This document shows positions 54,218 to 64,000 of a stretch of 64,000 nucleotides of DNA, piece by piece. Origin of the DNA: Ichthyophis bannanicus. Its lineage: Eukaryota > Chordata > Amphibia > Gymnophiona > Ichthyophiidae. The stretch is taken from the NCBI GenBank assembly GCA_033557465.1, contig CM066033.1:232564109-232628108 (forward strand), written 5' to 3'. The notes beneath the pieces are model-generated. The model saw nothing but the letters and a program-made list of their open reading frames with translations. It was not told the DNA's origin and did not search any database. The first letter of the stretch is position 1, and each line of letters starts with the position of its first letter. The translations under genes were made by a program, and so were the position numbers.

Positions 54218-54880
54218 ATGGTGGTGGCACCTGCTGCAGTTACATAGCTCTGCCCTACCCCCAGGATGCTCCAGGCCTCCCTATAGAGGAGTGTTATCCA
54301 TCCTGGTGTTATGGTGGTGGCACCTGCTGCAGTTACATAGCCCTGCCCTACCCCCAGGATGCTCTAGGCCTCAACATACAGCAGTGTTATCCATCCTGGG
54401 GTTATGGTGGTGGCACCTGCTGCAGTTACATAGCTCTGCCCTACCCCCACGATGCTCTAGGCCTCAACATAGAGGTGTGTTATCCATCCTGGTGTTATGG
54501 TGGTGGCACCTGTTGCAGTTACATAGCTCTGCCCTACCCCCACGATGCTCCAGGCCTCAACATAGAGCAGTGTTATCCATCCTGGTGTTATGGTGGTGGC
54601 ACCTGCTGCAATTACAAAGCTCTGTCCTACCCCCAGGATGCTCCAGGCCTCCTTATAGAGGTGTGTTATCTATCCTGGTGTTATGGTGGTGGCACCTGCT
54701 GCAGTTACATAGCTCTGCCCTACCCCCAGGAAGCTCCAGGCCTCACTATACAGGAGTGTTATCCATCCTGGTGTTATAGTGGTGGCACCTGTTGCAGTTA
54801 CAAAGCCCTGGCCTACCACCAGGATGCTCCAGGCCTCAACACAGAGGAGTGTTATCCATCCTGGTGTTATGGTGGCTGAA

Positions 54881-55493
54881 GCTGCTGATGTGCGCAGGCC
54901 TGCACTGTCCACATGTGGACCCTGGACCCCAGATGGCATGTTGCGGCACATCCCCGTGCCACACTCGGATGTGTCTGCTGCTGTGGCCAGGGCATAATGG
55001 TGGGACACATGAACCACGCCCTCACCACTGCGCACAATGGCACATGCCTATGCAGCCTCTGCATGTGTAGGACACGTGTCGCAGCCAGGCCCCAGGGTGC
55101 AGGTGACAGATCGACACAGTACATTTGTGCAGGCTGGGGCATGTGCCTGCCCCCCCCCCGTGCCCTGTGCACAAGGCACGCCATCATGCAGCCCCCCTGG
55201 CATGCCGCCAGTGGCACACAGTGTGACGATGACACGTATGGCATGGTGGTGCATGCCCACGCAATGAGAGGCTGCTGCTCGGGAAAGGGGGCCAGGAGGT
55301 GTCCACCCATGGCGCATAGGGTGAAGAACAGATATGCGCAGCAGCACCCACACACATGCCGGTGGCAGAGATAACAGGAAGTGGAGGACAGATAGCACAC
55401 AGCAGAGTCAGCACCCATATATGTGTGATGAGCAGAAGCAGATGGCCAGGGATGCGTGTCCCCTAATGGTCCCGCCCATTTCTGTACCCACAG
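54881..55493. other. GC-rich sequence upstream of the plus-strand gene
   Basis: A 153-codon plus-strand frame (54913-55374) ends in ARRCPPMAHRVKNRYAQQH. No domain is recognised. It could hold upstream exons of the gene that follows. Confidence 0.3.
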
Positions 55494-56556
55494 GTGTTGT
55501 ACCTTCATAAAAGGGATGGGAGCTGAGGCTATGATACCCCTGATTCCTGGCGTGGGTGCTACGTGATCAACGGCGACAACATGATGGTGAGTGGCACAAG
55601 CCATGCCATGCGCCATGGCACGCTCCAGTGGGCCAGCAGCCATTGTGGCCATAGGACATGTGTGCATGGTGTGCCAGATGCATGACCATGGTGCTAATGT
55701 ATGTCTTACCCCCACAGCAGACGCAGCTGAAGACCATGCACCAGCAGGGTTGGACGCTGGACACGGCCAGCCAGCACCGGAGGAGGGACGGAAGATGAGT
55801 CCTGAGGCAGCAGATGGTGGTGGGGCCGAAGAGGAGGAAGGGGCGGCAGCAGGGAGGGGAGCAGGGTTGAAGAGGGGGGAGTGGGGAGAGGGAGGAGGGG
55901 AGCTGGGAGGGGGAGGAGGGGTGAGGGGGTGAGGCGGGGGTAGGGGGCATGAGGGTGGGGTGGGGGCATGAGGGTTGGGAGGGGGATGGGGAGGTGAGGA
56001 GAGGAAGGGGGAGGAGGCAGGGAGGGGTGGGTGTGGGGGTGGGCATGGAGGCGTGGCCAGCCCAGAGCAGCACAGGCCATCACAGGGTGCTGGGGGCCCC
56101 TGCCATCTGCCCCTCAGTGTCGGTGATGTACCCCATCTGGGCACAGAGCTTGCACACATCAGTGCAGGACGGCAGGCTGCACATGCAGCCACACAGACAA
56201 GGGGCAATGTGTGTCTGTGCGGTTGCATGTGCAGCCTCCACATGGCTGTGGCAATGCGGGCGCAGGCATATGCCCTGTGGGAGCAGAGCCAAGCTGTGGG
56301 GAAGATGGCAGTGACCATGGGCGCGGTGGCTGACCAGCTGCGCATGCTGTGTGACATACTCACAGCAGGCACAGCTGACCAGCCACCTAGCCAGGGCGGC
56401 TTCCAGGGGGTGTGAGTGCCAGCCGGACCCACGTCACCCCTGCCCTCTGGTGTCCTGTGCCCCAGGTCTGAAAACACCGGCGGGGTTGGGGGCGGCAGGG
56501 CCAGGGCCCTCAGAAGCACACAGCATGCATATGTACACCCCCCAAATAGAAATAAA
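55494..56556 (+). CDS. Candidate spliced gene, 3' exons, unknown product
   Basis: I do not recognise the product. The splice-like signals are an acceptor TCTGTACCCACAG (55493), donor ATGATG|GTGAGT (55586/55587), acceptor TTACCCCCACAG (55717) and acceptor CATCTGCCCCTCAG (56117). The second exon would encode an acidic Gly/Glu-rich stretch. The last exon encodes a helix-rich tail (ALWEQSQAVGKMAVTMGAV, ADQLRMLCDIL) ending at TGA 56413-56415. A poly(A) signal AATAAA lies at 56551-56556. The layout resembles the last exons of the Myb-like gene on the other strand, so this may be the C-terminal part of another Harbinger-associated gene. One first-exon frame has a TGA. Confidence 0.35.
55826..56050. 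repeat. G-rich low-complexity tract
   Basis: GGGGAGG/GGGTGGG-type repeats on the plus strand overlap the second candidate exon and intron. They have strong G-quadruplex potential and give stop-free frames on the complementary strand. Confidence 0.85.
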
Positions 56557-57700
56557 AACCTGTTGTTGCCACAATCACCGTGTCCCTGTGTCTCATTTTG
56601 CAACATGGCAGTGGGGTGCGATTGCCAGGTGTGGGCATGTCTCTGTGTCACCCTGAGGGGGCAATACCAGGGGATATCCCGGTGGTGAGGGTGGAACTGC
56701 TGCTGGGGATGGGGCCAGGGGATGGCCCAATTATCAGTGGGCAGGGGTAGGGACAGTGGTACAGGTGGACCTGTGGGTGGGGCACAGACCCCAGAGGGCA
56801 TAGATGGGGATGCAAGCTGGGGTGGACCAATGATAGGTGCGGGATGGGGGTGGGGAGAGGGTTGGGGGCCAGTGGGGAGAGCAGTGAGGGAGTGACATGA
56901 GGGGGAGGGGAGCGACAGCAGGAGACCCGTATACAGTACGTTATGCCATCGGCACTGGGGCAGGGATGGAGGGTGAGGACGGGGGGTGGGATGACTGTGG
57001 GGCAGGGACAGACCGGTAGGCAGAGTGCAATGTGCATGGGGTGCCAGCAGCGGAGGTGCTGCAGTAAGGACACAGGTTTTGCTCAGTACGGTGCATGCAG
57101 AAATGGTAGCAACGGTGGTGCAGACAGGTGTGGGGCGGATCAGACTGACAGGGATGGCGCCACCACAGATGCCCTGCCTGGTGGTGGTATCTACACTGAC
57201 AGACTGGGCCAGGGTGAACCCAGTGGTGACAGGTATGGCGGGGGTGGTGACGAAGGCGAGGGTGGGTGGCACTGGGGCCCCAGGGGGTAGGGGCTGTGCC
57301 GTGGCCCAGTTATGTTGCCAATGGCTGGGGATGTAAATGCAGCTGAGCGGGTCACAGGATATCCGGGGTGGGGACCTGTGTGCGGGTAGTAGCACTGAAA
57401 TGGTGGGGGATGGTGGGATGTGCATGACAGGGCTGTGTCCCAGGAGAGGGGACCAGGGGCGGGCAGGCACAGGGGAGGGTGGGGTGGCAGAAATGGCCAT
57501 TCCAGGTGACTTATATGGGTGTGGGGTGGCGGGGGGGGGGGGGCAGGGGAGACCCAGGTCATGACCAGCAGGGATTGCTAGGGGAGAGGGCACCCTGAGC
57601 AGGGAAGGAAGAGGGGCATGTGCCCAGGGTGACCGCATGTGTGACAGAGGAGACATGGGGCAGTCAGCTGGAAGAATGGATACGTGGTCACAGGGTACAC
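56557..57700. other. G-rich intergenic sequence between convergent genes
   Basis: It lies between two convergent poly(A) signals (56551 plus, 57720 minus). It is G-rich with few TTA/CTA/TCA words, so one complementary frame (57794-54867) is free of stops for 975 codons. A 14-base G run lies at about 57530-57543. No domain was recognised. Confidence 0.4.
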
Positions 57701-57714
57701 CAGTGTAAACACTA

Positions 57715-57720
57715 TTTATT
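57715..57720 (-). terminator. Poly(A) signal of the Myb-like gene
   Basis: AATAAA on the minus strand, about 25 bp past the stop codon near 57745. It supports the minus-strand gene model. Confidence 0.6.
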
Positions 57721-57744
57721 GTGTGTACCGCACACCCCCCGTAC

Positions 57745-60119
57745 CTACACCCTTCCCCTGCATCCTCTGCCACACTGGCCATGTCCCCACACACCCTGTG
57801 GGTTGGGTGCTGCTGCTTCCACAGGCGCTGCTACCACCGGCTGGCCCATGTGTACCAACATGGCCTCATGCACCTCCATCATCCTGGCCATGCTGCCTGC
57901 CATCAACCCTGCCGTCTCATTCAGGGCCCATACCTCGTGGAGGAGGCCACCCAGCACCAGCCATTGGTGTCACGCCTCATGCCACAGGCAATGTTGTTCT
58001 ACCGCCACCTCATGCAATGCCATCTGTATGCCTATGGGTGAGACACAGTGAGAGCCATGAGACATGGGTTGCACATTCCACCTGTACACATGCAACAGCT
58101 GGCCAGACAGGTCAGACACTCACCCTCTGTGTCCACATGTGCTGCCTTGGAGTGGGAACGCATCTCCCCAATGACCTGGTGGATGGCTGCCTGTGTGGTC
58201 CATGGTGCTGGACCCAGGGATGGTGGTCCAGCTATGCCACCAGCTACAGCCTCCGCCATGACGTCGCCATCGCCTGCCTCATCAGCTGCCCCACCGTCAT
58301 TTGAAAGGTGGTGTGCTGCTGCTTCTCCCTCTGCCTCCAGTGCTGCCTCATCCTCCTCGAGCACCTCCACATCTGTACCCACCTCAGATGGGGGACACGG
58401 TCCAATCCCTAGGGGCTCCACCCCCACAGCCGCCTCCATGGCATGTATGTCACCTGTGGGGGGTATGGGTACACAGCTCAGTTGTGCCATGCCTGGCCAG
58501 CCACATACATGTACCTGTCTCATTGTGGCCTGCCAGGCAGTGTGGGCCGTGGGATGCATAGGACAATCGAGGCGGTCCCCAGCTGTGTACATGTGGCCAG
58601 GGACTATTCCAGTGCAGGGACATGTGGTGCACCATCGGTTGTATGTGTCCCCAGTGTTAGAGGCACCTCACTGGTGGCCGTGTATGCGTGCAACTGAGTA
58701 CGGGCCGCATCAACGGGTGGGACTGCTAGGGTGCTGCTGGGGTTGGCCGGCCACTGTTGCCTGGGACAGGTTGCCCTGTGGTGGCAGGGATCCGTGCACT
58801 GGGGTGCATGCCCCGGGGTGGCGTGGGGCCCTGACAGCGCCACTGCCATTTGACATTGGGTGGCTGTGCAGTGCGGGTGCATGGATGTGTGTGCCACACA
58901 GGTATACCCTGGCGGTGCCGGCCTCCCCACACATGCCACCCCCTACATGGTGGCTTGCCCCATTTCCGGCATACGGGGATGCCCCTGCATCCCCCTCACC
59001 CCACCCTACCCACCTCTGGACACCCGCCCCATTGATTGCTGTCACACATTGCTGCCATTCCACCACCACCACCCACTGCACACTTGGGTGCAGGGGGACA
59101 CCGTCACCCCCACACTCTATATCACCAGATGCTATGCTGCTCTCCCAACCCCTCCACTGTGGCTCCACTCTGCATAGGTGGCCAATGATTCCTGCCCCTG
59201 CCTGTCCCCCTCTGCACCTGCAGCCTCATGTCCACTCACCCTCACCCATGTGCACCTTTGTCATATCACCCTCCCATGGCCCCCTGGTCCAGTGGGGTCC
59301 AGCATGTGCCTGCCATCCTCAGATGCTGCATTGCTGTCACAGGTCTCCAGTGATCTGTCTCTGATGTGCCACACGGGCCTTCCCTGTCCCCATCATCCAT
59401 GGCCTCTCTGCTGCTCCTGTCACTGTTGGCCACATTATGCCCCTTGGTACCCTGTCCGTGCTTGGTCCTATGGCTCTGACCTGTTCCCAGGCTCTCCCCA
59501 ACCCCTGCATTTTGGCTCATCCTAGAACACATTCCTCTGTCCCATCTGCACATGGGTCTGCCGTATCTAGCTCGGGAGGCAGGCCGTGGAGGTAGATGGG
59601 CCCCAGTCTGTTGGCCAATTGCTGCTCCAGTGACAACAGTGTGGCTTGATGTGGTGCACCCCCTTCTGTCACATGGGCGTGGCATCTCTCAGCAATGGCG
59701 CGAGCCTGGACCGAGCGCTTGATGTCACGGAAATGCTTTCGTATGCTCTCGGTATCGTGGCTGGTTCCCCCTGCTGTAGCCACCACTGTTGTGACCTCCT
59801 CCAATGTGAGGTTTCATTGGCCAATGGTGGTGGTGCTTCTGAGCCGCCCAAATAGGATCTCTCACCGGTCCAGGATGGCTGCCAGGGGGAGGTCATTCTC
59901 CTCCTGGGTGTAGCAGGCTGCCCTCCTCCTGGCATCCTCAGGCACTGGCCTGTGGCAGTGCCTGCCACCTGCCACACCTCTGCAATGTTGCTGTACCATC
60001 TGGCTGTGGCTGGATGGGCCTGCCTCACCCCCATCAGGCTCCTCCTCTGTAGCGGACACTGCTGCCTGCTGGCTAGTGATGTCACCCATGGCCATCTCAC
60101 GTGCTCCACTCTGTGCCAT
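57745..60119 (-). pseudogene. Harbinger-associated Myb/SANT-like DNA-binding protein, spliced, decayed
   Basis: Partner protein of PIF/Harbinger transposons, known to bind the transposon ends and bring the transposase to the nucleus. Exon 1 (60119 to about 59517) is one frame: ATG, acidic linker, then the Myb/SANT-like domain TQEENDLPLAAILDR, ILFGRLRSTTTIG, LTLEEVTTVVATAGGTS, ESIRKHFRDIKRSVQARAIA, then a basic/helical part. Three TGA codons interrupt it, each one base from CGA. A later exon (58453-58124) is acidic (VEVLEEDEAALEAEGEAAA). The last exon (58031-57745) is helical (LHEVAVEQHCLWHEA, MAGSMARMMEVHEAMLVHM) with one more TGA. The join GAG-G|GTGAGT to CACCCATAG|GC keeps frame. The end of exon 1 is not resolved. 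Confidence 0.72.
58032..58123 (-). other. Predicted 92-bp intron of the Myb-like gene
   Basis: On the minus strand the donor is GAGG|GTGAGT and the acceptor is TGTCTCACCCATAG|GC. Removal keeps the reading frame (…DTEG then IQMALHEV…). A pyrimidine-rich stretch precedes the acceptor. This is direct sequence evidence for splicing, without transcript data. Confidence 0.6.
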
Positions 60120-60940
60120 CGTATGCCACCCTTGCCATTGCTGACCTGGTGTGCCCCTTTAAATACGCAGGGCGTGGTTCATCAGACTTCAGACTGTGCA
60201 ATGTGCATCCCTACGCATGCGCAGCATGTGTTTCTGCTAACCAGGGTGCATTTCCTACATGCGCAGCTGTGCATTGCCTTTGCACCACCTACAGGGGGTG
60301 GCGTACATCACATGCTGCATATGCGCATGGGGACCCAGCTCGCGCATGTGTCCCGGTGTGCTGTACGAGCCTTGCCCCCCTTCGGCATTGCTCTGTGCTA
60401 TAAATGCACTCAACATGCATGTTCAGCATAACACACATTCCTACACATGCTACACCATTATGCACTTGTACGCTTAACATTCTCTACGTTCGGACCGCCT
60501 CATTATCTGCCTCTACATCCACAGGTGCTTTGTCCTCTTCCGTATTTGGCGCCACACATCTTCCGGTTCTGGTATGTAGTTTTACTCTGTGTGCTAGGCC
60601 ATAGCTATGGCGCTCTCCACCATGCATAGGTACCCCACGCATTGCATCTACGCGTTCGTTGTACATGCGCACGTTACGCAATCTCTACACACGTGGGGAC
60701 ATGCCACATGCCCCTCCCCTTCCTACATGGGCTCTGCAGACCCAATCGCGAGGTGCGCCTGTGTGTTGTGGTATGCGCACTACTGTGCGCGCTACGGCGT
60801 TCCGCTTCCGTACGCACTGTGAGGTTTGCAAAACTGTTGCTGGTGTGCGTTGCTGCATCTGCAGCTGTGTTATGTTGGTTCTGATTAGTTGCCAAGCCCC
60901 ACAACATATTTAGCTCCCTACATCAATCAGGCCTCTGTCC
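60120..60940. promoter_or_regulatory. Bidirectional promoter region of the Harbinger pair
   Basis: It lies between the two divergent starts. A TATA-like TTTAAATA at 60158-60165 (reading TATTTAAA on the minus strand) is about 40 bp upstream of the minus-strand ATG. A TATAAAT at 60399-60405 faces the plus-strand transposase. Splice-like signals (TACATCCACAG near 60523) suggest a non-coding first exon for the transposase. The function is inferred from position. Confidence 0.5.
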
Positions 60941-62000
60941 ATGATGGCTCAGACTGACCATGTGGGTTGTGCAGTGGTGGCGTTGCTGGAATTCGAGGAG
61001 TTGGTGTTGCCTGATGATGGAGATGGTGTCCTTGGGGCTGTGGCACTGGGCATGAGTGCAGTCCCGCTGTAACACAGACCTGCAGCTGTGGAGGCTCCAC
61101 AGGCTGAAGTACTCCCTCGCCTGCCTCGCCTCTACAGGCCCAGGCCCATGCTCAAGGACATGCGTGAGGACCAGGTATCTCCCTCTTCCGTCTGAGCACA
61201 GGAGCTATTAGGGAGCTCTATGAGGATCTAAGACCTGACCTCGAGCCCCGGACTGCCTGGTCACATGCCATACCGGGATTGGCCAAGCTCCTGACTGCCC
61301 TACATTTCTTTGCCTCTGGCTGTTTCCAATCCTCAGTGCCGCAGAGGGGGGGATGAGCAGGCCCATCTTCTCACGCTGTCTCCATCAGGTACTGCGGGCC
61401 ATAGTCAGCCGGGTTAGGAATTACATTACAATTCCTAACAGTGGGCAACAGTGGGGGGCCCTGGGCCAGGCATTCCAGTGGATTGCGGGGATACCACATG
61501 TGATGGGAGTTATAGATTGCAAACATTTTGCCCTGGTCCTGCCCAGAGACAGGGAGGTGGCGTTCCGCAACCGCAAACACTGCCATTCCCTGAATGTTCA
61601 GGTTGTTTGTGATGCAACTATGCATATTCTTTCTTTTTTTTTAGTTTATTCCATAATAATGAAACATAATTACAAAAAGCAAAATTACACATAAGCGTAA
61701 TCACAAGTCCACATCAAGGAGCAGCTTCATACAAACAGTAAATAACCGAGAATCACCTAAAACTCAATTATACAAAGTCAAGAGCACAACCCTATGGAGG
61801 GTTAAGTGGCTTGCCCAAGACCACAAGGAGCACCTGTGGGACTAGAAACCCCAGTCCTTTCGGCCCAAGGTTGCTGTCCTCTAGTGGGATTTGAACCACT
61901 GACCTTCTGGCCTGAAGTACCTTGCCCCAACCACTAGGCCACTCCTCCACTCCTTGCATGGACTGTGATGCTTGCCTCCACTGGTCTCATTTAGGCTCAC
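60941..62000 (+). pseudogene. PIF/Harbinger (HARBI1-type) transposase, decayed and split by a SINE
   Basis: DDE-type nuclease that cuts and pastes Harbinger elements. ATG at 60941 (MMAQTDHVGCAVV). After a TAA and shifts come RLYRPRPMLKDMRED, then FRLSTGAIRELYEDLRPDLE and HAIPGLAKLLTALHFFASGC. A frameshift at a G run (61342-61350) follows, then the open piece from 61353: MSRPIFSRCLHQVLRAI, YITIPNSGQQWGALGQAF, and HVMGVIDCKHFALVLPRD, where the Asp of IDC (61515-61517) is the first catalytic residue. NRKHCHSLNVQVVCDAT comes next. A SINE (about 61630-61957) interrupts it. A GSQGPYATGG stretch after it may be the second Asp motif (GS-HD-Y) with the Asp lost. The rest was not found. Confidence 0.82.
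61628..61957 (-). mobile_element. tRNA-derived SINE with poly(A)-type tail inside the transposase
   Basis: On the minus strand a tRNA-like head has box-A-like TGGCCTAGTGGTTGG (61943 downward) and box-B-like GGTTCAAATCCC (61897-61886). CTTGGGCAAGCCACTTAACC follows in the body, then an unrelated tail ending GGAATAAACTAAAAAAAA near 61630. The head matches the SINE at 15328-15535, but the tail is different. TGCAT at both junctions is a possible short target duplication. Confidence 0.75.
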
Positions 62001-62009
62001 AGGGGCCAT

Positions 62010-64000
62010 ATGCTACTGGCGGCATGCTCTCCCCATCTCACTTTGTGTGTGTGTCTGTGTTTTTGGGACGTGTCTATGTGACGGTACACTCTGCTACCCT
62101 TGAGCATTGTCTGGTGATGGGATGTGCCTGGACACTTGTGCGGTGGTGCTCACTGCTCTATCTCTAACCCTCTGCTGGTGCCCTTGTGTACATTGTGTGC
62201 ACATATTTACGCATGTCTTCTATGTTTTCTATTGACCTGTCTCCTGTTTGCTGCCAGTCCACTATAAATCAACGATTCCATTTCACATATCTCGCCAGAC
62301 CTTGAATATGTGGCATTGACGGCTCGACATGCGGCCATGGTGATTCCACACATTCCAGTGACATACTCTACCTTTACTATGACCTCTTGTGGCCTTTGCC
62401 TGCCTCAGACATTCCCTATCGGACACCTGCTGCACACAGATGGTACGTTGCATGTTTCATCTGTTGTGACTCACATCATACTTCACATGTTTCTTGTGGG
62501 CTGTTTGTTTTGTCGTGGACCTCTGTGGTGTTTTGTCATGGACCTCTGTGGGATCTGTGTGCACCAACACTGCTGGACATGCTGTGGCCCACTGGGCAGC
62601 CTGTGTTACATGGCCATAGACATGGCCATGTCGAGATGGCAACCTGGTCGGCCATGCCATCTCCAGCTGTGGGCAAAACGCACTGTGCTCTGTGTTGTGA
62701 TTGTGTCCTGTTTGCATGTCTGAGGTCTCATTATGTACATATTGTGGTTTCTCTCTCTCTCCATTGTAACCTTATCTTGTGTACAGCATACCATGAGCTG
62801 TTTCTCCTTCCTCTATCACAGGGCACAGCGAACATACACAGCATATTGTCTACACTGCAGCTGGCATACCCTATTGTCAACTGCAGCTGGCATACCCATA
62901 ATGGTACCATTGGTGGACAGAGCACCTCCATGCAATGATCCCTGGGGGATGGTGCCATTGGGTGATGGGCCTCAGGGAGTGGGACACACACCTATGATGG
63001 GCATTATTGTTTGACTGACACTTTGTGCAGAACAGCGATGACTAACACAGCATTGCTGCTGTGCTCTGGCCGTGTGTCATGGTCATCGCGGTGGACACAC
63101 AGAACTCTCTGCATTACTGTGGCACACTGTGACACGTGACCTTGTTTTGGTGAACAGTTGCATGCAGCCACATGTGTGCCACAGGGGGGACATCCTGTAG
63201 GCCCTGTTTCTATGTCTGGCTACGTTGTACTTGGACATGACAAACTGTTTGCCACCACACCACTGTGATCCGTGCCACCATCTGTGATTGCTGTTTGACC
63301 TTCACAGAGGGTTGTTACAGTTCATCTGGGGCTGCACTCTGTCATTATTCAGCGTACATGGTGCATGTGCATCTGCCTGATTCTGGGTTTGCAATGGTGC
63401 ATGTGCCTACGTGGATTCTGTGTGGGTTAGTGCACCATTGTTGTCCTTTCATTCTATCTCCACATACATGTTATTGTGTGTGGTTCCTCTACAGATATGC
63501 CGCTGTACATTGATTTACCTACCAAACAATGCATGTGTGCCCAGACATTGCACCATTACCTTAGCTGTGGGGCGGGGGGTGTCTCTTTTTTCTGCTTTAG
63601 GTTGTTCATTCCCTGTTCATTGGCATATATGTGATGCTTCTGTATCCACAACACCCATTGCAGCAGGCCTTCTGCATGGTGCCGCCTCTATGTCTGTGAG
63701 GTTCGGCTTTGTTTGTTCTTTGGCAATATGTGCATCTCCTACCTGTTTCCATGTCCTCATTTGGCCTTGTGTAACTGGTTTTGCTCCCATTTGGGCATTA
63801 AAGGTGTTTCTGTACATGCGTAACTGACGTCTGCTGATTCTCAGGCACATCACAGACTTTTGACTGGACATCTACACTGCTGTATGACCCACTGATACAC
63901 ACACATATGGTCTACACAATTGAAGGGTGGTGCTGGGGCATTGAGACATGATAGTTTGTTAATGTTTCTGCATTTGCCTGTGCACTGCAGATCTACAATA
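62010..64000. other. TG-rich sequence downstream of the transposase, unassigned
   Basis: It is rich in TGTG/CATG words. Open frames of 80-183 codons occur in several phases on the plus strand (for example 62387-62938), but none shows the C-terminal Harbinger motifs or another domain. It may be introns or 3' parts of the Harbinger element. No terminal inverted repeat was found inside the window. Confidence 0.4.

Larger units (their letters stand above)
53146..54880. repeat. 93-bp minisatellite interrupted by an L2
   Basis: The unit contains GGAGTGTTATCCATCCTGG, GTGGTGGCACCTGCTGCAG, TTACATAGCTCTGCCCTACC and CCAGGATGCTCCAGGCCTC. Unit starts fall at 53161, 53254, then after the L2 at 54287, 54380, 54473, 54566, 54659, 54752 and 54845, always 93 bp apart. 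Since 93 is 31 codons, several frames stay open, one encoding Cys/Gly/Pro-rich repeats (CYPSWCYGGGTCC). No gene is attached. Confidence 0.92.

Noticed and set aside
54291..54879. Cys-rich repeat proteins in two frames
   Set aside because: Produced by a 93-bp minisatellite whose unit is divisible by three. Several frames and the opposite strand are open too.
58048..59364. 438-codon plus-strand ORF
   Set aside because: Antisense to the acidic and helical exons and introns of the minus-strand Myb-like gene. Low-complexity Pro/Ser/Cys content and no domain.
62387..62938. 183-codon plus-strand ORF as the missing C-terminus of the transposase
   Set aside because: It lacks the GD-YP, VERTFG-like and LHN-like motifs expected of the Harbinger C-terminus, and other frames are equally open.

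Overview
This window is transposon-dominated vertebrate DNA with no intact host protein-coding gene that I can recognise. It carries CR1/L2-, L1- and RTE-clade LINEs, tRNA-derived SINEs, hAT and Harbinger DNA transposons, fold-back MITEs, two LTR-like elements and long tandem repeats. The most frequent repeat (here 'LINE-A', a CR1/L2-like LINE whose 3' end carries ATAAGAACATAAG) is one I associate with amphibian genomes, caecilians in particular. That assignment is recollection plus inference and was not searched. Eukaryotic splice sites and AATAAA signals are present. There are no bacterial operons, rRNAs or CRISPR arrays.

Layout. 0-6.2 kb: LINE-A copies, a C-rich minisatellite and a large palindrome. 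6.2-11.6 kb: a repeat-poor, AT-rich island. 11.6-17.2 kb: MITEs, an LTR-like element with a long ORF, and a tRNA-SINE with a perfect target duplication. 17.2-22.7 kb: a near full-length L1 on the minus strand with a perfect 12-bp target duplication. 22.7-32.7 kb: a CR1 fragment split by a hAT MITE, then four LINE-A copies, one nearly complete. 33.6-36.7 kb: a decayed BED-finger hAT transposase and a 478-bp tandem repeat. 38.4-42.9 kb: an L1 ORF1 interrupted by an RTE, then an L2. 44.3-47.9 kb: an RTE split by a LINE-A and by the second LTR-like element. 47.9-54.9 kb: a CpG-dense palindrome, polypyrimidine DNA, a perfect 48-bp inverted repeat, a hierarchical tandem array with tRNA-like heads, and a 93-bp minisatellite split by a young L2. 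54.9-64 kb: a GC-rich block with an unidentified plus-strand spliced gene and a Harbinger system.

The Harbinger system is the best functional module. A spliced minus-strand gene for a Myb/SANT-like DNA-binding protein (60.1 to 57.7 kb) lies head to head with a plus-strand HARBI1-type transposase (from 60.9 kb). They share an 820-bp bidirectional promoter region with TATA-like boxes facing both ways. Both genes are decayed. The stops in the Myb gene are all TGA, as CpG deamination of CGA would produce, and the transposase is cut by a SINE. Insertion order can be read at several nested sites from target duplications.
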